Origin: Candidatus Iainarchaeum sp.
GTDB lineage: Archaea; Iainarchaeota; Iainarchaeia; Iainarchaeales; JAAZKV01
NCBI GenBank assembly: GCA_028691435.1
Contig: JAQUZG010000019.1
Location: 1 to 13,066, forward strand
DNA length: 13,066 nucleotides
Direction of reading: 5' to 3'
In this document: positions 1 through 5,960 of the stretch, one piece after another
Numbering within the stretch: the first letter of the stretch is position 1
Layout of the letters: each line of letters starts with the position of its first letter
The notes under the pieces: generated by a model
The model's input: the letters and a program-made list of their open reading frames with translations, nothing else
Database searches by the model: none
What the model was told of the DNA's origin: nothing
Program-made: the position numbers and the translations under genes

Positions 1-24
1 ATCACTAAAAAGTATACAAATATT

Positions 25-36
25 TGATTTAAATCA
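25..36. repeat. 12-bp perfect palindrome upstream of secF
   Basis: The sequence TGATTTAAATCA is a perfect 12-bp palindrome about 145 nt before the secF start. It could be a binding site for a dimeric regulator of this or the preceding gene. In DNA this AT-rich a palindrome of this length can also arise by chance. No second copy was noticed in the window. Confidence 0.25.
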
Positions 37-97
37 GTTTATAAAGAAATTTATTGATTAAAAAATAATTAAAAATAATAAATTTTTATAAAAATTG

Positions 98-120
98 TAG
101 ATTTAATAATCTAATTTTTT
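98..120 (+). terminator. Hairpin plus T-tract, candidate terminator of a gene left of the window
   Basis: TAGATT and AATCTA form a 6-bp stem around a TAAT loop (98-113), followed directly by a run rich in T (114-120). It reads as a terminator on the plus strand and may end a transcript entering from the left. The stem is AT-rich and weak. The rest of 1-178 is AT-rich spacer with no open frame that I can support. Confidence 0.3.
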
Positions 121-169
121 AAAAAGTTAGGGTTTATTAATGTTTTTTTAATTAATTATATTAGAATCA

Positions 170-173
170 GTGA
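170..173 (+). promoter_or_regulatory. Probable Shine-Dalgarno GTGA that decides the secF start
   Basis: GTGA lies 5 nt before ATG 179. It matches part of the archaeal Shine-Dalgarno consensus GGAGGTGATC and resembles the spacing before polB (GTGA, 4 nt) and polC (GGTG, 6 nt). The in-frame GTG at 170 is therefore more likely the ribosome-binding element than the start codon. A TATA-like ATTATATTA at 155-163 lies just upstream, but its position does not settle whether the mRNA is leaderless. Confidence 0.4.
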
Positions 174-178
174 AAGTT

Positions 179-1219
179 ATGGATGATTTCTATTCAAACA
201 ATTATAAACGATTTATGATAATTCCAATCATTTTACTTATTCCAATGTTTTTTCTTATTTTTGTTGCTCCTGGGATTACTCAAGGGATGGATTTTACTGG
301 GGGAAATTCAATTTTAATTTCTACACACAAATCTCTTGACTCAATAAAAATTGAAAATATTTTAAAAGATTTTTCTTTAACTGAAATTAAAGTTTCAACA
401 ACTGTTTCACCAACTGATTTTGGTGCAAAGATTCAATATACTGATAAGACTGAAATTGAAGCAGAAAGATTATTGGCTTTAGCCGAATCAGCATTAGCTG
501 ACGAACCAGAAAAATCAATTGATTATTCAAAACAAGTAGTAAAATTAATTTCAAACAAAAGTGTGCAAGGTACTGAGGCGCTAGCTGTATTAAATGAAGC
601 GCAAGATGCATTAGTAAATTATAATGAAAATCAAACAACAAATATTAAGAATCAAATTATAAATTCATTTTCTTTAGATTCATCAAAAACAGATTTTAAA
701 TTAATAAAAATTTCTCCAACTCTTGGTAGTGAATCATTTAATGGAATTTTAATTATTGCAATAATTGGTATGATTTTAATTTCTATTGTAATTTTTGTTG
801 CATTTAGAGAAATTGGACCTTCGCTTGCAATTATACAAGCAATGGTTTTTGATGTAATTGCTGGTCTTTGTGGTATGGCGTTAATTGGAATACCTTTGTC
901 TCTTTCAACAATACCTGCGTTATTAATGCTTGTTGGATATTCAGTAGATACTGATATAATGCTAACATCCAAGGTTTTAAAAGAAAAAAATGGGACAGCT
1001 AGTCAAAGAGCAACAGCATCAATGAAAACTGGATTAACAATGACTGGGACAACTCTTTCAGCATTAGCAGTAATGATTGTCATGTCTTATATGTATAATA
1101 TTGAAATAATTTATTTCATTTCATTAATTTTATTATTTGGTTTAATTGGGGATGTTATTTCAACATGGTTGATGAATGCTCCGTTATTATTAATTATTGA
1201 AGAGATGAGAAAAAAATGA
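179..1219 (+). CDS. secF: Protein translocase subunit SecF
   Basis: SecF pairs with SecD in the membrane and aids export of preproteins through SecYEG, probably from the outer face. Numbering from GTG 170 (349 aa), a first membrane helix spans about 13-33 and is followed by the family motif GMDFTGG (39-45). A long extracytoplasmic domain follows, then SPTLGSESF (182-190) and five helices between about 192 and 343. The conserved GYSVDTDIM (256-264) lies in the SecD/SecF helix that carries the proton-pathway acidic residue in bacteria. The start is placed at ATG 179 (346 aa) because GTG 170 fits better as part of a Shine-Dalgarno site. The stop overlaps the secD start (ATGA), so translation is coupled. 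The first outer domain is about 60 residues longer than in E. coli SecF because of a helical insert near 92-165. The family call is firm; the start is not. Confidence 0.95.
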   Translation: MDDFYSNNYKRFMIIPIILLIPMFFLIFVAPGITQGMDFTGGNSILISTHKSLDSIKIENILKDFSLTEIKVSTTVSPTDFGAKIQYTDKTEIEAERLLALAESALADEPEKSIDYSKQVVKLISNKSVQGTEALAVLNEAQDALVNYNENQTTNIKNQIINSFSLDSSKTDFKLIKISPTLGSESFNGILIIAIIGMILISIVIFVAFREIGPSLAIIQAMVFDVIAGLCGMALIGIPLSLSTIPALLMLVGYSVDTDIMLTSKVLKEKNGTASQRATASMKTGLTMTGTTLSALAVMIVMSYMYNIEIIYFISLILLFGLIGDVISTWLMNAPLLLIIEEMRKK

Positions 1220-2856
1220 ATCCTTTAATTAAATATTGGCAAATTACTTTACTTGTAATAGTTTTACTAATAGCATTATTTTTAATTTTTAATCCATTTA
1301 CTCAAAAAGATACTAATAATATTGATTTTACAAATATTAAGTTAGGTCTTGATTTTAAAGGTGGAACAATTTTTACTATTGAATTGCAAGATGCAATTGA
1401 TGAAGATTCAATGAAAAAATTAATTAGTACTTTGTCTTTGAGAATAGATCCAACTGGACTTCAAGATTATACAATTAGACAAGTTGGAAGTAAATATGTT
1501 GTTGTTGAAGTTGCAGAAACAAATGAATCAAAAGTTGCAGAAATTGAAAATAGAATTAGACAACAAGGAAAATTTGAAGCTAATTTAAATGGAGAAGTAG
1601 TTTTTACTGGGGACAATATTAAAAAAATAATGAGAACAGCTGGTGCTTATGGAGTTTATGAATCTGGCAAACAATTTGAATGGTCTTTACCATTTATTTT
1701 AGATGAAGCTGGAGCAAAATCATTTATGGAAAAAACATTCCATCAATGTACATTAACCACTGGGACAACTGGAACTGCAACATATGATTGTGAAAAAACA
1801 ATATTTTTCCTTGATAAACAAAATGCAATAATTTTAATTGACTCTGACCAATATTTTTTCGATGAAGAATTATTATTTAATGGAAATTCATCATTAAATA
1901 TTCCAGTAAATTCACAAATTGATGAAGTTATTCAAGATGCAATGGTGCCAGTAATAATTTATGATAAAAATTCTTTTGATTTATCAAAATTTGATACAAA
2001 TTATAAAAAAGTAATTGTGTCAAAAAATATCCCACAAAATGTTATTGATGATTTGAATACAGAAGGGTTTGAAGTTAGTGTTTATGCTAATGTTAATGCA
2101 AATGAACCATGGATTTGGAAAGCACTTAATGCAAAACAAATAATTAATTTGACTGAAGGGATAACAAATGAAGATGTTGCAACAATAGACGAAGCAAAAA
2201 TATTTTATGAACTTAGAATTTCAGGACAATCATCAACTGCAAAAGAAGCATATGATGAATTAAACAATCTAACTATTCTGATTGAATCAGGTTCGCTTCC
2301 AACTCCTGTAAAATCAATTTCAAAAGAAGTAATTTCTCCAAGTTTAGGTGAAAATTTTCTTTCAACAGTAATCATAATGGGATTAATTGCATTAATTACA
2401 GTTTCAATTGTTTTAGTACTAAGATATAAACAACCGATTTTAATTTTTCCAATAATTATTTTTGGAATGATTGAATTATTACTTAATATTGGATTTTTAA
2501 CATTTACTAATAGACCAATTGATTTAGCATCATTTGCAGGACTAATTATTGCGATTGGAACCGGGGTTGATTCAGAAATTGTTATCACTGATGAACTATT
2601 ATCAAAATCATCTCGTTCAATTAGTAGTAACGAATCAATAATTAATAGAGCAAAAAGAGCAATTTTTATTATTACTATTTCAGCATTAACAATGATTGCT
2701 GTTATGGGTCCAATTGTAATATTTGCTAGAACTTATCCAGGTATTGAAAAATTATATGGGTTTGCAGTAGTTGCTATAGTTGGTGCATTACTTGGGGCTT
2801 ATATTACAAGACCAGCATTCACAAAAGTAGTTGAACACTTATTTAAAAAAAAGTGA
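1216..2856 (+). CDS. secD: Protein translocase subunit SecD
   Basis: SecD (546 aa) is the partner of SecF. It has one N-terminal membrane helix (about 8-27), then the LGLDFKGG motif (43-50). A large extracytoplasmic region runs to about residue 380 and contains SGSLPTPV (358-365) and SPSLGENF (375-382). Five membrane helices follow: about 384-403, 407-430, 436-458, 482-504 and 515-536. GTGVDSEIVITDE (448-460) is the conserved fourth-helix motif. Archaeal SecDF works without SecA, and its energy use is not settled. The ATG overlaps the secF stop, giving the order secF-secD. Cys178 and Cys192 flank a Thr/Gly-rich loop in the outer domain and could form a disulfide. The gene ends 10 bp from the stop of the convergent archaeosortase gene. 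Confidence 0.95.
   Translation: MNPLIKYWQITLLVIVLLIALFLIFNPFTQKDTNNIDFTNIKLGLDFKGGTIFTIELQDAIDEDSMKKLISTLSLRIDPTGLQDYTIRQVGSKYVVVEVAETNESKVAEIENRIRQQGKFEANLNGEVVFTGDNIKKIMRTAGAYGVYESGKQFEWSLPFILDEAGAKSFMEKTFHQCTLTTGTTGTATYDCEKTIFFLDKQNAIILIDSDQYFFDEELLFNGNSSLNIPVNSQIDEVIQDAMVPVIIYDKNSFDLSKFDTNYKKVIVSKNIPQNVIDDLNTEGFEVSVYANVNANEPWIWKALNAKQIINLTEGITNEDVATIDEAKIFYELRISGQSSTAKEAYDELNNLTILIESGSLPTPVKSISKEVISPSLGENFLSTVIIMGLIALITVSIVLVLRYKQPILIFPIIIFGMIELLLNIGFLTFTNRPIDLASFAGLIIAIGTGVDSEIVITDELLSKSSRSISSNESIINRAKRAIFIITISALTMIAVMGPIVIFARTYPGIEKLYGFAVVAIVGALLGAYITRPAFTKVVEHLFKKK
2845..2852 (-). terminator. T8 tract, candidate terminator of the carS-archaeosortase transcript
   Basis: Eight A residues on the plus strand (T8 on the minus strand) begin about 15 nt after the archaeosortase stop. 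Archaeal RNA polymerase terminates at U-rich tracts. The tract is also the lysine codons at the end of secD, so the two convergent transcripts would end inside each other's coding regions. Confidence 0.35.
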
Positions 2857-2866
2857 TTTAATTATT

Positions 2867-3457
2867 TTATAATTCTTTATTAAATTCTAATAAATTTTCT
2901 TTATTTAATTTATACCAAATTATAATACACACTAAACTCATTACTAACCAAGTTAAACTATGAATTAATTCTCCATCAAAACCCAGTTTAACATATTTTA
3001 AAATAAATATAATTCTAAATATGTTTATTATAACTAAAATTAACCCACCTATTAAAAATAATTTTATTTTTTCCTCTAATTTTGGATAGTTAAATGCAAA
3101 AATTAATGCAAAAAACATTGCGATAGTAGTTAATCCAGTGCATGAATTAGTGATGATAAATAATTGGCCATTCATATTTATTTGATTAAAATGAAATGGT
3201 AGATTGGTAATTGTTGCTGTTATTAAAGTTAAAAACTTTGTTAAAAATTCTAAATTTAAATTAATTATAATTAATTCTAGTGTACTAAAAATTAAAAAAA
3301 ACTTTAAAAGAAAAAATAATCTTTTGTTTAATTTTAGTTTTGTTGATTTTTTTTTATTTTTATTATCAACATCTATTAAATCACTTTTTTTAGGACACCA
3401 TTTTATTAGTTTTACTTTTTTTCCCTTCAATTTTTTTATATTTATTTCTTTTATCAT
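2867..3457 (-). CDS. Archaeosortase/exosortase family protein
   Basis: This family consists of membrane-embedded cysteine transpeptidases. They cut secreted proteins just before a C-terminal membrane anchor and, in haloarchaea, are tied to lipid attachment of the new C-terminus. All three catalytic positions are visible in the 196-aa protein: Cys106 in NSCTGL (104-109), Arg148 in NIFRI (145-149) and His166 in IHSLTW (165-170). About four hydrophobic segments are seen (47-67, 108-124, 131-155, 165-182), fewer than in large archaeosortases such as ArtA, so this is a compact form. The first 46 residues are a lysine-rich, probably cytoplasmic tail. The gene follows carS by 6 bp with no promoter between them, so they share a transcript. 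No gene in the window encodes an obvious substrate with a C-terminal sorting signal. The family call is confident; the subtype and substrate are unknown. Confidence 0.85.
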   Translation of the reverse strand: MIKEINIKKLKGKKVKLIKWCPKKSDLIDVDNKNKKKSTKLKLNKRLFFLLKFFLIFSTLELIIINLNLEFLTKFLTLITATITNLPFHFNQINMNGQLFIITNSCTGLTTIAMFFALIFAFNYPKLEEKIKLFLIGGLILVIINIFRIIFILKYVKLGFDGELIHSLTWLVMSLVCIIIWYKLNKENLLEFNKEL

Positions 3458-3463
3458 CGTTTT

Positions 3464-3982
3464 CTACCAAGGCACATTTTTTAATTTTAAATTAAATGCT
3501 AAATAATTAGTAAGCCTATGTATAATTAATGTAAAGATTAACAAACAAACAATAATTTGCCATTCAGGTATTCTTATAATTAAACTTAATGCTATTGCAC
3601 CCACCACAAAATCTAATTGATCTGCAATAATCCACTCTTTTCCACTCTCAATACCCATTCTTCTTTTAAAAAAACTTTTTATAATATCTCCAGATATTGC
3701 TCCTATTGATAAAATAAATGCAAAAAATAAATAATTTGGAATTACTATAAATATACTTGGGAAAATTAGACTAAAAACTAATCCAGCAATAGTTCCACAA
3801 AATATTCCTGCAATTGCTCCAACAATTGATTTACCATTACCAAGTATTCTTTTTCCTTTAAAATTTTTTCCAAAATCAATTGGAGTTTTACCATGTATAA
3901 TCACAGGACTAGAATTAGCAATATACATTGGAATAACATAACTAAAAAGTAAAAAAATCAATCCAATTAAGTTTTCAAACAT
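3464..3982 (-). CDS. carS: CDP-archaeol synthase (CarS)
   Basis: CarS joins CTP to the unsaturated archaeal glycerol diether phosphate, giving CDP-archaeol, the activated precursor of archaeal polar phospholipids. The 172-aa protein carries the family motifs in order: YIANSSPVI (20-28), TPIDFGKNFKGKRILGNGKS (33-52), GDIIKSFFKRRMGI (98-111), DQLDFVVG (121-128), and a C-terminal HRLTNYLAF...KNVPW ending. It is a multi-helix membrane protein with hydrophobic segments near 5-22, 55-77, 82-101, 123-137 and 141-157. LGNGKS has Asn where many relatives have Asp. The ATG has a TATA-like box about 25 nt upstream and no Shine-Dalgarno site, so the mRNA is probably leaderless. It is the first gene of the operon with the archaeosortase. 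The identification is strong. Confidence 0.93.
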   Translation of the reverse strand: MFENLIGLIFLLFSYVIPMYIANSSPVIIHGKTPIDFGKNFKGKRILGNGKSIVGAIAGIFCGTIAGLVFSLIFPSIFIVIPNYLFFAFILSIGAISGDIIKSFFKRRMGIESGKEWIIADQLDFVVGAIALSLIIRIPEWQIIVCLLIFTLIIHRLTNYLAFNLKLKNVPW

Positions 3983-4003
3983 AATAGAATAATAAAACTT
4001 AAA

Positions 4004-4010
4004 TTATAAA
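4004..4010 (-). promoter_or_regulatory. TATA-like box of carS
   Basis: On the minus strand TTTATAA lies centred about 25 nt before the carS ATG (3980-3982). That spacing would place the transcription start at or next to the ATG, giving a leaderless mRNA. The 12 nt before the ATG contain no GGTG, GTGA or GGAG element. Confidence 0.55.
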
Positions 4011-4130
4011 AAGGTGATTGTCCTAATTTATTTTGAAATAGTCTATTGAATTAAAAATTCTTTTTTAAACGTTACGATTTATTAGATTTCTATGCTAAGT
4101 GGAGTTTAATTTACTTGTCTACAAAGCAAA

Positions 4131-4134
4131 GGTG
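4131..4134 (+). promoter_or_regulatory. Shine-Dalgarno GGTG that decides the UPF0147 start
   Basis: AAAGGTG ends 6 nt before ATG 4141, the same element and spacing as before polC. It supports ATG 4141 over the in-frame GTG at 4099. A weak TATA-like GATTTATTAG lies at 4077-4086. The rest of the 158-bp divergent spacer (3983-4140) holds only the carS promoter. Confidence 0.55.
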
Positions 4135-4140
4135 TTAGTT

Positions 4141-4383
4141 ATGGAAGAAATAAACGAAATTCTTAATAGTATTCTTGATGATAGAACGGTCCCAAGAAAT
4201 ATAAGAACAAAAATTGAAGAGGCAAAAGCAAAAGTTTCACAAAAATCTGATACTCAGTTAAGTGAAGCAATCTATCTTTTAGATGACATTAGTAATGATG
4301 TTAATATGCCCTCTCATATACGAACTGATGTTTGGCAAGTAATCTCGTTGATTGAAGAAAAAAAAGAAAAAATGAAAATATAA
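4141..4383 (+). CDS. UPF0147 family protein
   Basis: This is a small, acidic-to-neutral, all-helical archaeal protein of unknown biochemical function. The 80 residues carry the family hallmarks DDRTVPRNIRT (13-23) and SNDVNMPSHIRT (51-62), followed by a helix WQVISLIEEKKEK (65-77). The two hallmark segments align with each other (Pro18/Ile21/Arg22/Thr23 with Pro57/Ile60/Arg61/Thr62, a 39-residue period), so the protein looks like an internal duplication. The longer frame from GTG 4099 adds 14 residues that do not resemble the family. It also ignores the Shine-Dalgarno site before ATG 4141, so I use the ATG. The gene lies 44 bp upstream of polB on the same strand and is probably co-transcribed with the PolD genes. 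Confidence 0.88.
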   Translation: MEEINEILNSILDDRTVPRNIRTKIEEAKAKVSQKSDTQLSEAIYLLDDISNDVNMPSHIRTDVWQVISLIEEKKEKMKI

Positions 4384-4419
4384 TTCAATCAAAATTTAAT
4401 TATTCTTAGCCAAAATAAA

Positions 4420-4423
4420 GTGA
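4420..4423 (+). promoter_or_regulatory. Shine-Dalgarno GTGA of polB
   Basis: GTGA lies 4 nt before the polB ATG. The 44-bp gap to the UPF0147 stop contains an AT-rich TTTAATTATT stretch that could also act as an internal promoter, but it has no clear terminator. Read-through from the UPF0147 gene is the simpler reading. Confidence 0.45.
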
Positions 4424-4427
4424 GAAT

Positions 4428-5960
4428 ATGACAGAATTAATGGAGTTTATAAATGATAAAGGGTTACTTTTATCAAAAGACACAATCACTTTACTTGAAT
4501 CTAATTCTGAATGGAAAAAAATTTTAAATCAATTAATTGAAGAAGGACATTTTATAATAAATATTGATTTAATTGAACAAAAAATTCAAAGAACAAAATT
4601 ATCTGGTGTTGTAAAAGAAGTAGAAATTAAAAAAACTTTTTTTAAAGCCCAAGCCAAAGATCGACCACCAAATTTTAGGGTGATGAGTGAATATGATGTG
4701 TCAGGACAAAGTAATTCAAAAGGAACAGTTGGGGACTTTTTGAAATTATTTAGAAATAAATTTAAATTACTTTCAAATATGTTAAGACAAAGACATAATT
4801 TAACTCCAGTTGATTTATCTTATTTAAAAGCTGTAAAAAAAAGTGATCCTGTTGATGTAATTGGGATGGTAAATAAAAAATGGAGAACAAAAAATAATCA
4901 TCTTGGAATAGAAATTGAAGATTTAGAAACAAAATGTATTGTTTTAATAATGGAAAAAGAAAAAGAATTGCTTCTTAAAGCTGAACATATTTTAGAAGAT
5001 AATGTGATTGCTATAAAAGGAGTAAAATTTGGAGAAGATTTTATTATAGCAAAAGAAATATTTTGGCCTGATATTCCAATATCTGCTCCAAGAACAATTA
5101 CTGATGAAGTATATAGTGGGGGGACAAGTGATTTTCACATAGGTAGTAATTGCTTTTTAGAAGACGCTACAAAAAAATGGATCGATTATTTAAATGGAAA
5201 AAATTTAACTGCAAAACAACTTGATATAGTTGGAAAACTTCAATATCTTTTTGTAGTTGGAGATAATGTTTCTGGGGTTGGAGTTTACCCTGGGCAAATT
5301 GATGAATTAACAATTGTTGATATCTATAAACAATATGAAGCATTTGAAGATATTATGTTACAAATTCCAGAATATATTCAAGTATTTATTTGCCCAGGTC
5401 AGCACGATGCCGTAAGAAGAGCAGAACCACAACCAGCAATATCAAAAGAATTTATGCCGCGATTAGATAAATTAAAAAATTTTCATTTTATTTCATCACC
5501 ATCATGGGTAGAAACAGAAGGACTAAAAAATTTAGTTTATCATGGGCCAAGTATACACGATTTAATTAGTAGTGTATCTTTTTTAGACATGTCAAAACCT
5601 CAAGAAGGAATGGTTGAACTTTTAAAACAAAGAGATTTAATGCCAAGATATGGGGGAAGAAATCCATATGTTCCAGAAGAAAAAGATTATATGGCAATAA
5701 AAGAAGTGCCTGATTTAGTGTGGATTGGAGATATGCATCACAATGGATATATTACATATCGTGGTACAACAATTTTAAATGGGGGATGTTGGGAATCACA
5801 GACTGATTTTCAAAAAAAGATTGGGCATGTTCCAACACCTGGCCAATTTCCAATCATAAATTTAAAAACACGAAAAATAACTGAAATTTATTTGATGAGA
5901 GACAATTTACAAAAAGATGTTGAAGCGGAAGTTGTGGGTGAAGAAAATGGACAAAAATGA
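4428..5960 (+). CDS. polB: DNA polymerase D (Pol II) small subunit DP1, proofreading exonuclease
   Basis: DP1 is the 3'-5' exonuclease subunit of the archaeal replicative polymerase PolD. The 510-aa protein has an N-terminal helical region (1-60), a linker, an OB-fold near 140-215 and a calcineurin-like phosphoesterase domain from about 228. Metal-site motifs seen are SDFHIGS (Asp235, His237), GDNVSGVGVYPGQ (Asp279), PGQHDAVRRAEPQPA (Gln325, His326, Asp327), YHG (His372) and GDMH (Asp435, His437). Canonical phosphoesterases have GNHD and GHxH, so two positions differ here: Asn to Gln and His to Asp. These may be normal in DPANN DP1 or may weaken proofreading. It is shorter than Pyrococcus DP1 (about 610-620 aa), mainly at the N-terminus. 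The end overlaps polC by 14 bp. Confidence 0.95.
   Translation: MTELMEFINDKGLLLSKDTITLLESNSEWKKILNQLIEEGHFIINIDLIEQKIQRTKLSGVVKEVEIKKTFFKAQAKDRPPNFRVMSEYDVSGQSNSKGTVGDFLKLFRNKFKLLSNMLRQRHNLTPVDLSYLKAVKKSDPVDVIGMVNKKWRTKNNHLGIEIEDLETKCIVLIMEKEKELLLKAEHILEDNVIAIKGVKFGEDFIIAKEIFWPDIPISAPRTITDEVYSGGTSDFHIGSNCFLEDATKKWIDYLNGKNLTAKQLDIVGKLQYLFVVGDNVSGVGVYPGQIDELTIVDIYKQYEAFEDIMLQIPEYIQVFICPGQHDAVRRAEPQPAISKEFMPRLDKLKNFHFISSPSWVETEGLKNLVYHGPSIHDLISSVSFLDMSKPQEGMVELLKQRDLMPRYGGRNPYVPEEKDYMAIKEVPDLVWIGDMHHNGYITYRGTTILNGGCWESQTDFQKKIGHVPTPGQFPIINLKTRKITEIYLMRDNLQKDVEAEVVGEENGQK
5937..5940 (+). promoter_or_regulatory. Shine-Dalgarno GGTG that decides the polC start
   Basis: GGTG lies 6 nt before ATG 5947, inside the last codons of polB. 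This favours ATG 5947 over the upstream in-frame ATG at 5917, which would add ten residues and lengthen the overlap. Translation of the two PolD subunits is probably coupled. Confidence 0.55.

Noticed and set aside
652..972. Antisense open frame inside secF
   Set aside because: A shadow of secF without recognisable motifs; similar antisense frames inside secD, polC, psmB-fttA and fttA were rejected for the same reason.
3341..3371. Inverted repeat TGTTGAT...ATCAACA with a T-rich loop
   Set aside because: It lies within the coding sequence of the basic archaeosortase tail, has only 7-bp arms and a 17-nt loop, and is likely chance from lysine/asparagine codons.
3204..3506. 100-codon open frame on the plus strand
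   Set aside because: It is antisense to the archaeosortase and carS end, is mostly Phe/Ile/Lys/Asn from AT-rich DNA, and has no family motif. The minus-strand genes explain the region.
4099..4140. GTG start giving a 14-residue longer UPF0147 protein
   Set aside because: The extension does not resemble the family and ATG 4141 has a GGTG site 6 nt upstream.
5917..5946. Upstream ATG giving a ten-residue longer DP2
   Set aside because: ATG 5947 has a GGTG site at 6 nt, like the UPF0147 gene, and the added residues are not family-like.
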